Positions 52,526 through 60,532 of a stretch of DNA of 64,000 nucleotides are shown one piece after another. The stretch comes from Vreelandella sp031769195 (GTDB lineage: Bacteria > Pseudomonadota > Gammaproteobacteria > Pseudomonadales > Halomonadaceae): assembly GCF_031769195.1 (NCBI RefSeq), contig NZ_JAVHNP010000004.1, forward strand, positions 372,001 through 436,000. The letters run 5' to 3'. Numbering within the stretch: position 1 is the stretch's first letter; the number at the start of each line of letters is the position of its first letter. The notes below the pieces were generated by a model that did not search any database, was not told the DNA's origin, and saw only the letters and a list, made by a program, of their open reading frames with translations. Made by a program: the position numbers and the translations under genes.

Positions 52526-53827
52526 CTAAACGTTATAACCCAGCACCGTTGGCAGCCAAAGCGCAATACTGGGGAAAATAGCCACCAGTGCCAATGCACA
52601 CCCCATCGCGACCACAAACAACAGCGCCCAGCCAATCGTATGCTCCAGACGTATCTTTGCCACTTCCGTCGTGACCATTAAATTCACCGCCACAGGGGGC
52701 GTGAACTGCCCAATGGCGATATTCATGGCCAGCAAAATACCGAACCAAACAGGGTTCCACTCGAAGTGCTGCATCACGGGAATCAAAATCGGCATCATGA
52801 TCAGGTAAATAGAGATAGCATCAAGCAGCATCCCGGCGACCAGAACAGCAAGCATGACAAGAATCAGCAGCAAAACGCCGTTATCGGTCAAGCTGATAAT
52901 CCACTCAGCCAAATGACGGAAGGTGCCCAACATGGTACCCGCCCAGGCAAAAATTCCTGCCAGCGCAATAATCAGCATCACCACGCCTGAGATAATCGCC
53001 GCCTCGCCCAGGAGCTCCCATAGGTCACGAAATGACAGCTCTTTAGTGAGTAGCAGCCCCACCAGCGCACCGTAAGCGACCGCCACCACGGCGGCTTCTG
53101 TTGGGGTAAAGAGGCCTGAGCGCAGCCCTCCTAAAATGAGCACCGGCGCAAATAAGGCAGGCAGCGCTTCGCGAAAAGTACCGCGCACCGTTAGCCTTTC
53201 AGCCCCCTCTACCGGCGTGCCCTCCCAGCCGTAGCGTTTGGCCACCAGCATGGCCGGCACCAACAGCGCAAGCCCCGCCAAAATACCGGGGAATAACCCC
53301 GCAGCAAACAGCGCGCGCAGATCAACACCTGGCACCACAATGGAGTAGAGAATCAGTGCCACCGAAGGCGGAATTAAAATCGCCGTAGAGGCTGAGGCCG
53401 CAATCAGGGTGGCAGAAAACGGCTTCGGGTAGCCCGCCTTCGTCATGCTAGGCAGCATCACCATGGCCACGGCGGCGGCGTCAGCAGGGCCAGAACCACT
53501 CATGCCGCCCATAATCATGCACACCAATACCGCCACCAACGCCAAACCACCGTGGCGTGGCCCAATCAATGCCTGGGCAAAACGCACTAAACGTAGCGCC
53601 ACGCCTGCTCGCTCAAAAATCAGCCCGGTGAGAATAAACAGTGGAATCGCAATGAGAGGGTATTTAGCGATGCTGTTATAAGTATTGGTACCCAGGGTGG
53701 CCAGCATATCCGGCGACAGACCAAGCACAATGCCCACCGCCCCAGAAAGCGCCAAGGAGAACGCCACCGGCACACCCGCTATCAGCAGCCCGGCAAATGC
53801 CAGAATCATCCAAATATCAGGTGTCAC
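52526..53827 (-). CDS. dctM: TRAP transporter large permease DctM
   Basis: This 433-residue membrane protein has the DctM signature elements: IPLFILTGLIFERAGVA, GGMSGSGPADAAAVAMVMLP, STAILIPPSVALILYS and NIAIGQFTPPVAVNLMV. About twelve helices are visible. It forms the transport channel with DctQ. The start is a GTG overlapping the end of dctQ by 11 bases. It is the last gene of the dctPQM operon. The substrate is unknown but probably an organic acid or compatible solute. Confidence 0.93.
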   Translation of the reverse strand: MTPDIWMILAFAGLLIAGVPVAFSLALSGAVGIVLGLSPDMLATLGTNTYNSIAKYPLIAIPLFILTGLIFERAGVALRLVRFAQALIGPRHGGLALVAVLVCMIMGGMSGSGPADAAAVAMVMLPSMTKAGYPKPFSATLIAASASTAILIPPSVALILYSIVVPGVDLRALFAAGLFPGILAGLALLVPAMLVAKRYGWEGTPVEGAERLTVRGTFREALPALFAPVLILGGLRSGLFTPTEAAVVAVAYGALVGLLLTKELSFRDLWELLGEAAIISGVVMLIIALAGIFAWAGTMLGTFRHLAEWIISLTDNGVLLLILVMLAVLVAGMLLDAISIYLIMMPILIPVMQHFEWNPVWFGILLAMNIAIGQFTPPVAVNLMVTTEVAKIRLEHTIGWALLFVVAMGCALALVAIFPSIALWLPTVLGYNV

Positions 53828-54296
53828 TGGTCATCTCCCCGGTTAAACGGTCACGGGTTTGCTGCACCAAGCGCCACAGCATGGCCACCGAGAGCACGGG
53901 CAACCACACAAGGTACCACCACTGAGGCAGACCTAACCCAGGCGACAGCGACTCCCATTGGTACTCCTGCCACGCCAGCTTGCCGCCGTACCAAGTAATT
54001 AATCCCAGCACGGTTAGCCCACACAGGCATTGAAAAACAATCAGCGCTCCTCGCCAACTTGGCGGTAACGCACGCTCCAAAAAGCCAATACGGATATGCC
54101 GGTCACGGCGTAATGCTACCGACGCTCCGGCAAAGGTCAGTACGACCAATAGAAAGACGGAAAACTCTTCCGTGAACGAAAACGAGCCGCCTGTGAGGTA
54201 ACGGGTGGTCACATTACCCAGGCTAATCAATGAAATCACAATCAGCGCCAGCGCACCTAGCCAGCGCTCTGGGCGTGCATCAGGAAAGCCTTTCAT
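53817..54296 (-). CDS. dctQ: TRAP transporter small permease DctQ
   Basis: The 159-residue membrane protein has four helices and typical DctQ features (GNVTTRYLTGGSFSFTEEFSVFLLV, LRRDRHIRIGFLERALP, QEYQWESLSPGLGLPQWWYLVWLPV). It couples the binding protein and DctM. It lies 60 bases after dctP, with a hairpin between, and overlaps dctM. Confidence 0.92.
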   Translation of the reverse strand: MKGFPDARPERWLGALALIVISLISLGNVTTRYLTGGSFSFTEEFSVFLLVVLTFAGASVALRRDRHIRIGFLERALPPSWRGALIVFQCLCGLTVLGLITWYGGKLAWQEYQWESLSPGLGLPQWWYLVWLPVLSVAMLWRLVQQTRDRLTGEMTSDT

Positions 54297-54315
54297 GGCA
54301 GCCTCACAGCAAAGA

Positions 54316-54340
54316 ACTGCCGCCCTTGTTAGGCGGCAGT
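54316..54340 (-). terminator. Intercistronic hairpin between dctP and dctQ
   Basis: A 9-bp perfect stem, ACTGCCGCC / GGCGGCAGT, with a 7-base loop lies in the 60-base dctP-dctQ gap. No long T run follows, so it is more likely a partial terminator or mRNA-stabilising stem that favours binding-protein expression. Confidence 0.6.
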
Positions 54341-54356
54341 CAGAACACTCAAAAAA

Positions 54357-55367
54357 TTAACGTGCGTCGATAGCGGCTTGGGCGGCGTTCACCACCTCTT
54401 CACCAATGCGCGGCGCCCACTTTTCATACACCGACTGTGTGGCATCCACGAAAGCTTGGTACTGCTCATTGGTCAGCTCGGTCACCGTGACGCCACGCTC
54501 TTGAATCGCGGCTAAACGCTCGCTCTCCTGCTCACGGGTCATGGCGATTTCCCACGCGCCCGCTTCTTCGGCTGTCTCACGCAGCATCGCCTGCTGCTCT
54601 TCACTCAACGACTGCCATACCTGCTGGTTAACGGCAAAAATAAGTGGGTCGTTCATGTAGTTCCAGAGCGTTAGATGCTCCTGGCCCACCTGGTCAATAC
54701 GCGCCACATCAAATACGGAGAGTGGGTTCTCCTGGCCATCGACCGCACCCGTCGTTAGGGCGGGTTGGGCATCGGTCCAGCTCATCTGCGTAGGGTCGGC
54801 ACCTAGCGCGGAGAACGTATCCTGGAACAGCGGCGAACCCACTACACGGATCTTCAGGCCATCCAGATCATCCGGCTGGCTGATCGGACCACGGGAGTTA
54901 GATACTTGACGGAAACCATTTTCGCCCCAAGCCAACGGAATAACGCCGCGGGACTCAATCGCTTCGAACACCATGGTGCCCGCATCACCGCCGGTCACGG
55001 CATCGACAGCGGCTTCATCAGGAATAAAGAACGGCAAAGAGAACAGATTCAATTCCGGCACCTGGGGAGACCAGTTGATGGTTGAACCCACTGCGGCATC
55101 GATGAGTCCAGAGCGCATGGCAGAAAATTCGCGGGTTTGATCACCCGATACCAGCTGTGAATTCGGGTAGACCCGCAAAGTGAGTTCACCACCACTGCGC
55201 TCTTCTACCAGCTCCGCCCACTTTTCAGCGGCTTGGCCCCAAGGAAAGGCTTCTGAAAGTACGGTAGAAACAGAGAGTTCTCGGGCCTGCGCGGAAAAAG
55301 CAGCCGAGAGTAGTGCAGCGCCAGCTAAACCAGCGGTAAAACGAGCCATAGAGCGTGTCAGCGTCAT
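54357..55367 (-). CDS. dctP: TRAP transporter solute-binding protein DctP
   Basis: The 336-residue exported protein has a signal peptide (LAGAALLSAAFSAQA) and DctP-family motifs: FPWGQAAEKWAELVEERSGG, LPFFIPDEAAVDAV, the ligand-carboxylate arginine in GLKIRVVGSPLFQ, and GAVDGQENPLSV. It captures an organic acid-like solute in the periplasm for DctQM. The ligand cannot be named from sequence; ectoine (TeaA), C4-dicarboxylates and others use this family. It is first in the dctPQM operon. Confidence 0.93.
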   Translation of the reverse strand: MTLTRSMARFTAGLAGAALLSAAFSAQARELSVSTVLSEAFPWGQAAEKWAELVEERSGGELTLRVYPNSQLVSGDQTREFSAMRSGLIDAAVGSTINWSPQVPELNLFSLPFFIPDEAAVDAVTGGDAGTMVFEAIESRGVIPLAWGENGFRQVSNSRGPISQPDDLDGLKIRVVGSPLFQDTFSALGADPTQMSWTDAQPALTTGAVDGQENPLSVFDVARIDQVGQEHLTLWNYMNDPLIFAVNQQVWQSLSEEQQAMLRETAEEAGAWEIAMTREQESERLAAIQERGVTVTELTNEQYQAFVDATQSVYEKWAPRIGEEVVNAAQAAIDAR

Positions 55368-55520
55368 TATTGTCGATCCTTTTTTTATCGGTTCTTATGT
55401 GATGCCTAGCTTTTTAAAGGCCATCGGCACACCGCTCATTGTAGGCAGTTAGCAAACGAAAGGAAGACGTCTAAGGTCGGTCTTGGTAAGACAACGATGG
55501 AAACGCTAACGAGGCATAGC

Positions 55521-55548
55521 AAAACGCCCTGAATATTTCAGGGCGTTG
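55521..55548 (-). terminator. Possible terminator of the betaine-binding protein gene
   Basis: An 11-bp stem, AACGCCCTGAA / TTCAGGGCGTT, with a 3-base loop lies 21 bases after the stop codon. On the minus strand only a short T run (TTTTG) follows. Confidence 0.7.
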
Positions 55549-55568
55549 TCTGGATTTACTTTTAATAG

Positions 55569-56429
55569 TTACTCGCCAGCAGCCAGCCACCTATCAACCA
55601 GATCACGGTTCTCGCCGATCCAGGTGCGTGCGCCCGCAACAGGGTCTCCTTGCTGCTCAATAATAGCCATCAGGCCACCTAGCGTATCGTCATCCATATG
55701 CCACTCGTTCAGCACTTGGGTGAGCCAAGGATCCTCTTCCGCAAAGCCTTTGCGAGAGAACCAGAAAATATCGTCACTTTCACCGTAAACGCCCTGGGTA
55801 TCTTCCAGGTACTTAAGGTCATATTCAGCAAAGGCCCAATGCGGGCTCCATAATGTTACGGCAATGGGCTCTTCGCGCCGGTACGCATCATCTAGAGCCG
55901 CCATCATCGCCGGGTCGGAGCTATAGAGCTGACGCATCGGCAGGTCATAAGCATCAATGGCATCATCTGTTGACCCAGCAATCGCGGAACCGGAATCAAT
56001 GCCGATAATGGTGGGACGCCCTTGATAGGAGAATTGCTCGGCGTGATCGCGCAGCGCGTCGATGGTATCGACTTCGACATAGCTGGGCACCACAATGCCT
56101 AAGCCAGTACCTTCGTACCACACGTCGTGTACATCGATTTTATCTTTGTACGGCGCAAGAAAATCCTTGTCCGTCGTGGGTAGCCAAATTTCCAGTGAGA
56201 TATCGAAATCGTTATTGGCTAAGCCGCTATAAAGCACGCTTTTACCCACATCGGTCAGCTCGATATCGTAGCCGTACTCCTCTTCCAGCACGATTTTCCA
56301 CATGTTGGCGACGGCAATATTCTCGGCCCAGTTATTGGTGCCAATGACCAGTTGCTTTTCGCTTGCATGGGCAGAAGCCGCCGCCAGCGCCATGCTCAGG
56401 CCTAACAACGTTGATGAGATTTTCTTCAT
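55569..56429 (-). CDS. Glycine betaine/proline-type ABC substrate-binding protein (orphan)
   Basis: The 286-residue exported protein has a signal peptide (LGLSMALAAASAHA) and an OpuAC/ProX-type binding fold (LVIGTNNWAENIAVANMWKI, DISLEIWLP, GIDSGSAIAGSTDDAI, VTLWSPHWAFAEYDLKYLED). The repeated tryptophans suit an aromatic cage for quaternary ammonium groups. No ABC permease or ATPase gene is adjacent, so it either serves a distant OpuA/ProU system or has another role. AGAGGA precedes the ATG. Confidence 0.88.
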   Translation of the reverse strand: MKKISSTLLGLSMALAAASAHASEKQLVIGTNNWAENIAVANMWKIVLEEEYGYDIELTDVGKSVLYSGLANNDFDISLEIWLPTTDKDFLAPYKDKIDVHDVWYEGTGLGIVVPSYVEVDTIDALRDHAEQFSYQGRPTIIGIDSGSAIAGSTDDAIDAYDLPMRQLYSSDPAMMAALDDAYRREEPIAVTLWSPHWAFAEYDLKYLEDTQGVYGESDDIFWFSRKGFAEEDPWLTQVLNEWHMDDDTLGGLMAIIEQQGDPVAGARTWIGENRDLVDRWLAAGE

Positions 56430-56520
56430 AATCGTTCCTCTGTTATTACTATTGATCTCGATACAACGACTGTTGCCGACTTACTATAACACCATGTTTT
56501 AATTATCGGATGAAAAGCCC

Positions 56521-56535
56521 ATATAACTGTTATAT
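56521..56535. promoter_or_regulatory. 15-bp palindrome between the betaine-binding and DMT genes
   Basis: ATATAAC-T-GTTATAT is perfectly symmetric and lies 92 bases before the binding-protein start and 43 bases before the DMT start. It may be an operator or simply an AT-rich promoter element. Confidence 0.35.
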
Positions 56536-56577
56536 CAACACCTTCATACACTCCTCCTCTTTTACTGAGATAACGCC

Positions 56578-57441
56578 GTGCCACTCCGTGATTTACTGCT
56601 GGGCCTATTGGTCATCGTCATCTGGTCGTTGAATATTATTGTGATCAAAGTAGGGGTAGCAGAGCTTCCACCGCTATTAATGACGACCCTGCGCTTTATA
56701 TTAGTGGCGGCGCTGCTGGTGCCGTTTTACCCGGTATCCCGGACGCAACTGCCGTTTTTAGTGCTGCTCTCCATCACGTTTGGCAGCCTACACTTTGCGC
56801 TACTGTTTATTGGTTTAGGGCAAGCGGAGGCTGGAACAGGCGCACTGCTGGTGCAGATGGGCACCCCGTTTGCCACGCTATTGGCGGTGGTATTTTTGAA
56901 AGAGAAACTGGGTCTTAAACGCTTGGCAGGCCTGCTGCTCTCTTTTGCGGGGGTGATGGTACTGGCAGGCGGGCCTACGTTGCCCTCGCCCGTACCGCTG
57001 ACGATTTTGCTATTAAGCGCGTTTGGCTGGGCAGTATCGCAACTGTTGATTAAGCGCGGGCCACCCATCGCTCCCCTGGCTCTGGCAGGCTGGGTAGCAC
57101 TATTTGCCGTACCTCAGGTAGCCATAGGCTCTTGGCTTTTTGAGCAACACCATTGGCAGGCAATCAGCGAGGCAAGCTGGCTGGGGTGGGGGGCCGTGGC
57201 GTATACCGCCGTGATGTCGTCGATTGTCGCTTACGGCATTTGGTATGCGCTGCTGCGTCGCCACCCGGTGAATCGCGTGGTACCGATGACGCTTCTTACC
57301 CCGGTATTTGCCGTTGGCCTTGGGGCGCTGCTGATGGGCGACCCGATGGGGATCCATAAAATTGCGGGCGGCGGGCTAGTGGTCGCAGGTGTTGCCCTGA
57401 TTGTGCTGAATGTGGGTAAACAGCGGCCAACCAGGGCTTAA
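56578..57441 (+). CDS. EamA/DMT-family exporter (second copy)
   Basis: The 287-residue membrane protein has ten helices in two EamA repeats (IIVIKVGVAELPPLLMTTLRF, FALLFIGLGQAEAGTGALL, VAYTAVMSSIVAYGIWYALL, PVNRVVPMTLLTPVFAV). This pattern is close to YedA/EamA amino acid metabolite exporters. The start is GTG. It stands alone and is convergent with the DUF192 gene, five bases apart. Confidence 0.9.
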   Translation: MPLRDLLLGLLVIVIWSLNIIVIKVGVAELPPLLMTTLRFILVAALLVPFYPVSRTQLPFLVLLSITFGSLHFALLFIGLGQAEAGTGALLVQMGTPFATLLAVVFLKEKLGLKRLAGLLLSFAGVMVLAGGPTLPSPVPLTILLLSAFGWAVSQLLIKRGPPIAPLALAGWVALFAVPQVAIGSWLFEQHHWQAISEASWLGWGAVAYTAVMSSIVAYGIWYALLRRHPVNRVVPMTLLTPVFAVGLGALLMGDPMGIHKIAGGGLVVAGVALIVLNVGKQRPTRA

Positions 57442-57446
57442 ATGCG

Positions 57447-57968
57447 TTACTCCGGGCGACAAAACCCCGCCAATGCCGGCACCGATACACAGTCGCCTAC
57501 TTGAATGCCACGTTCAGCGAAGTAACCAGCATTCACTTCTAGGGCTGCATGGTAAGCGGCACCTGCAGGGTACGACGGGCACTCACGCGGCGTATCCGAC
57601 TCGCAGGGTGGCATCGTGTTAATAGCCACAATGCGCCCTTCTGCATCGATATAGGCAATATCTAACGGGATTAGCGTGCGATACATCCAAAAGGCGTTAC
57701 CCGCAGGCTGCTCGCTCTCAAACCGAAACAGCATGCCGCGAGCCTCGGGCAAGTGCTCGCGCCCCATTAAGCCACGCTGGCGTTGAGAAGCCGTTTCCGC
57801 CACTTCGACATCCAGCCGGTGCGGGCCTCCTGCACTATGAATGGCCAGTGGCAGGGTATTAACAGACGCAGGTTCTGCCGCCCAGGCTGCTAACAGCGGT
57901 AAGGGCAAACAGGCGGCAAGCGAAACACCTACAGCAGTTTTCAGCAGTTGGCGGCGTGTCAGGGTCAT
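57447..57968 (-). CDS. DUF192 protein with Tat-like signal
   Basis: The 173-residue exported protein starts with a twin-arginine-type signal (LTRRQLLKTAVGVSLAACLPLPLLA). A DUF192 domain follows (ETASQRQRGLMGREHL, NAFWMYRTLIPLDIAYID, ALEVNAGYFAERGIQVGD). The DUF192 role is unknown. Its ATG overlaps the modC stop (ATGA), so it is translationally coupled to the molybdate transporter. A Tat signal next to molybdate uptake might mean a periplasmic molybdoenzyme-related role. Confidence 0.85.
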   Translation of the reverse strand: MTLTRRQLLKTAVGVSLAACLPLPLLAAWAAEPASVNTLPLAIHSAGGPHRLDVEVAETASQRQRGLMGREHLPEARGMLFRFESEQPAGNAFWMYRTLIPLDIAYIDAEGRIVAINTMPPCESDTPRECPSYPAGAAYHAALEVNAGYFAERGIQVGDCVSVPALAGFCRPE

Positions 57969-59101
57969 AACAGAGTCCTTTTGTTGTGTGGTGCGTGGGC
58001 ATCGGCTTGCGTCGGCATGAGATGAATCCCTTCCGCTAGCAGCGAAACATACACCGACGCCCCGAGGGCGAGCTGATTGCGTTTAGCCGCATGCGTGGCG
58101 ATGTCGAAACGTAGCATATCTCCATGGGAAACACGCAGCACGATTGACGTCATACTGCCCAGCACCACCATTTCGCTTACCGTCGCGGCAACAGGGTTTT
58201 CACGCTCCCCATGGGAGGGCCGCTCCCGGCGATGAAGCACGATGTCCGAGGGCGGCAGGTACCAAGATAGCGTCTCTCCTAAACGGCCCTTTGCTAATGC
58301 ATCACCTACCTCCAATAACCACTCCCCCCACTGTAGGCGCCGCCCTGTCGCCGTCTCGACGACCTTTCCGGTAAATACGTTATGGCGATCCAGCAATCGC
58401 GCCACCAACGGCGTAGCAGGCCGCCGAAACAGCGCCTCAGGAGTGCCCTGCTGAAGGCTGACCCCGTTATGCAGTACACAGATTTGGTCGGCCAGTGCGG
58501 TGGCCTCTTCTAGGTCATGCGTGACAAGAATGATTGGGATAGAGATGTGCTGACGCAGCAGCGCCAGCTCGCGCTGCAGGCGACGACGCGTGACTTGATC
58601 CACCGCAGAAAACGGCTCGTCCAGTAGTAGCGCTTGCGGTTCTCTCGCCAATGCTCTCGCCAGCGCCACTCGCTGGCGCTGGCCACCGGAAAGCTCGCTG
58701 GGGTAGCGTGCTTCCAGCCCCTGCAAACGCACGTTCACCAGCCACTGGGCGGCTTGTGCAGGACGCTGGGCGCGGGGCAGGTGGCCCATGGCAAGCTGCA
58801 CATTCTGCTGCGCCGTTAAATGCGGAAACAGCGCATAGTCTTGAAACACCATGCCGATTTGGCGCGCTTGGGGTGGCAGGGAGTGGTGCTGGCCGCCCTT
58901 TGCCAAAAACCACTCTTTTCCCCCACCGCTCACCCGTCCTTGCTTCGGCTGGTAAAGCCCGGCAATAGTGCGCAACAAAGTGGTTTTGCCACTGCCGGAA
59001 GGCCCCACCAGCGCCAAGAGTTCGCCAGGCGCACAGCTAAACGAGGCCTTCAGAGGAATCGGCCCGGCCTGATAAACGTCCACAGTGAGGTTACTGCCCA
59101 C
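57965..59101 (-). CDS. modC: Molybdate ABC transporter ATPase ModC
   Basis: This ATPase of about 378 residues has a Walker A (GPSGSGKTT), Q-loop (VFQDYALFPHLT), signature (LSGGQRQRVALARAL), Walker B (LLLDEPFSAVD), H-loop (LVTHD) and a C-terminal TOBE-like region (about 240-378). It powers molybdate uptake through ModAB. GTG 59101 gives an 11-base overlap with modB; starts at 59131 or 59137 would give a 41 to 47-base overlap. The order modA-modB-modC is canonical. Confidence 0.9.
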   Translation of the reverse strand: MGSNLTVDVYQAGPIPLKASFSCAPGELLALVGPSGSGKTTLLRTIAGLYQPKQGRVSGGGKEWFLAKGGQHHSLPPQARQIGMVFQDYALFPHLTAQQNVQLAMGHLPRAQRPAQAAQWLVNVRLQGLEARYPSELSGGQRQRVALARALAREPQALLLDEPFSAVDQVTRRRLQRELALLRQHISIPIILVTHDLEEATALADQICVLHNGVSLQQGTPEALFRRPATPLVARLLDRHNVFTGKVVETATGRRLQWGEWLLEVGDALAKGRLGETLSWYLPPSDIVLHRRERPSHGERENPVAATVSEMVVLGSMTSIVLRVSHGDMLRFDIATHAAKRNQLALGASVYVSLLAEGIHLMPTQADAHAPHNKRTLL

Positions 59102-59762
59102 GCGCCCACCTACGTTTGCCAGCGAGTCCATAAACAAGGCCCAGCGTGGCCAAAGAAATCACCAGCAACAACGCCGACATACTCGCCGCGCCCTGCTCAT
59201 CAAAGGCCTGCACACGGTCATAAATGGCAATAGAAAGCGTGCGGGTTTCGCCATCAATCGCCCCGCCTACCAGCAAAATCACGCCAAACTCGCCCAGTGT
59301 GTGCGCAAAGGTTAGCGCTGCCGCCGACAAAATGCCCGGCCACACCAGCGGCAATTCAATACGCCACAGGGTTTGCCATGGGCTTAGCCCACTGCACCAC
59401 GCAGCTTCGCGTAAGTTGGCAGGCACATGCTCAAAGGCACGCTGAATAGGCTGAATAGCAAACGGGAGATTGGCAATTAAAGACGCCAGCAAAATACCGC
59501 TGAAGGTAAAGTTGAGACCACTGCCCGTTAGCGCCGACCAGGCCCCACCTAACGGCGCATCGCGGCCAAACTGCTGGAGCAGATAGAACCCCAATACTGT
59601 GGGCGGCAACACCAGGGGCAGTGCAATCAGTGCTTCACACAGCCCCTTGCCGCGAAACTGTGCCGTGGCCAGCAAACGGCCCAGCCAAATGCCGAGGGGT
59701 AATAAGAACAGACAAGTCAACGCCGCGAGCCGCAGCGAGACAGAGAACGCCGACCAATCCAT
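59091..59762 (-). CDS. modB: Molybdate ABC transporter permease ModB
   Basis: The 223-residue permease has about six helices and the EAA-loop region (REAAWCSGLSPWQTLWRIELPLVWPGIL), plus ALIALPLVLPPTVLGFYLL, LPFAIQPIQRAFEHV and FAHTLGEFGVILLVGG. Its ATG overlaps the modA stop by one base (TAATG). Confidence 0.93.
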   Translation of the reverse strand: MDWSAFSVSLRLAALTCLFLLPLGIWLGRLLATAQFRGKGLCEALIALPLVLPPTVLGFYLLQQFGRDAPLGGAWSALTGSGLNFTFSGILLASLIANLPFAIQPIQRAFEHVPANLREAAWCSGLSPWQTLWRIELPLVWPGILSAAALTFAHTLGEFGVILLVGGAIDGETRTLSIAIYDRVQAFDEQGAASMSALLLVISLATLGLVYGLAGKRRWARGQ

Positions 59763-60529
59763 TAATCGGTACTGAATCCGTAGGTTTGAAAAATCTCTTT
59801 CGCGTCAGTCTGTTGCAGCCACGCGTAAAACTCATGAGCCACTTCCCCTGCCTGCGGCATTAACACCATGCGCTGACGCAGCGGCGTATGCCACGCTTCA
59901 GGAATCAACACCGCTTCGCTACGCCCGACCAGCGCAGGTGCAACGGCTAATGAGTAAGCCACCAAGCCACCTCGCGCTTCGCCGGAGAGGGCAAACTGCA
60001 TCGCTTGGGAAACATTCTCCCCCTGCACCCGCAACGCTTCACTGGACTCCCAAAGCCCTGCTTTTTGTAGCACTTCTCGAGCGACCATACCGTAAGAGGC
60101 GTGCTCTGGGCTGGCAATGGCAATCCGTAGCCGCTGCCCCTCCTCTAAGGCGGCAATAGCCTCCTGAACTCCGGCAAGCGGCGCTTGCTCGTCGGGCAGG
60201 GAGTAACGGCCAGCAGGCTGTACCCAGGCGAGCCGTCCGCGGGCGTACATAACGCCCGTATTATCCACGTGCCCTTCGTCGTAGAGCGCCTGGACGAACC
60301 CTTCATCGGCTGACAAGAACAACTCAAAGGGTGCGCCCTGGGCGATTTGGCGGCGAAAGTTGCCGGAAGACCCGAAGTTAAGGCGCAGCGCATGGCCGGT
60401 CTGTTGGGTAAACTGGGCAGCCGCCGCCTCCAAAGCGAACTGCAAGCTAGACGCTGCCGCTACAATCGGCGCGCCCGCCATCACAGGCGCGCTCAGCAGC
60501 CAACAACATAGTAGCAGCAGTGCGCGCAT
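59762..60529 (-). CDS. modA: Molybdate-binding periplasmic protein ModA
   Basis: The 255-residue exported protein has a signal peptide (ALLLLCCWLLSAPVMAG) and the ModA features AAASSLQFALEAAAAQFTQQTG, LNFGSSGNFRRQIAQGAPFELFLSADE, IASPEHASYGMVAREVL and QFALSGEARGGLVAYSLA. It binds molybdate or tungstate in the periplasm. The pyruvate kinase stop codon lies only three bases upstream, so it appears to share that transcript. No ModE site or molybdenum-cofactor riboswitch was recognised. Confidence 0.92.
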   Translation of the reverse strand: MRALLLLCCWLLSAPVMAGAPIVAAASSLQFALEAAAAQFTQQTGHALRLNFGSSGNFRRQIAQGAPFELFLSADEGFVQALYDEGHVDNTGVMYARGRLAWVQPAGRYSLPDEQAPLAGVQEAIAALEEGQRLRIAIASPEHASYGMVAREVLQKAGLWESSEALRVQGENVSQAMQFALSGEARGGLVAYSLAVAPALVGRSEAVLIPEAWHTPLRQRMVLMPQAGEVAHEFYAWLQQTDAKEIFQTYGFSTD

Positions 60530-60532
60530 GGG

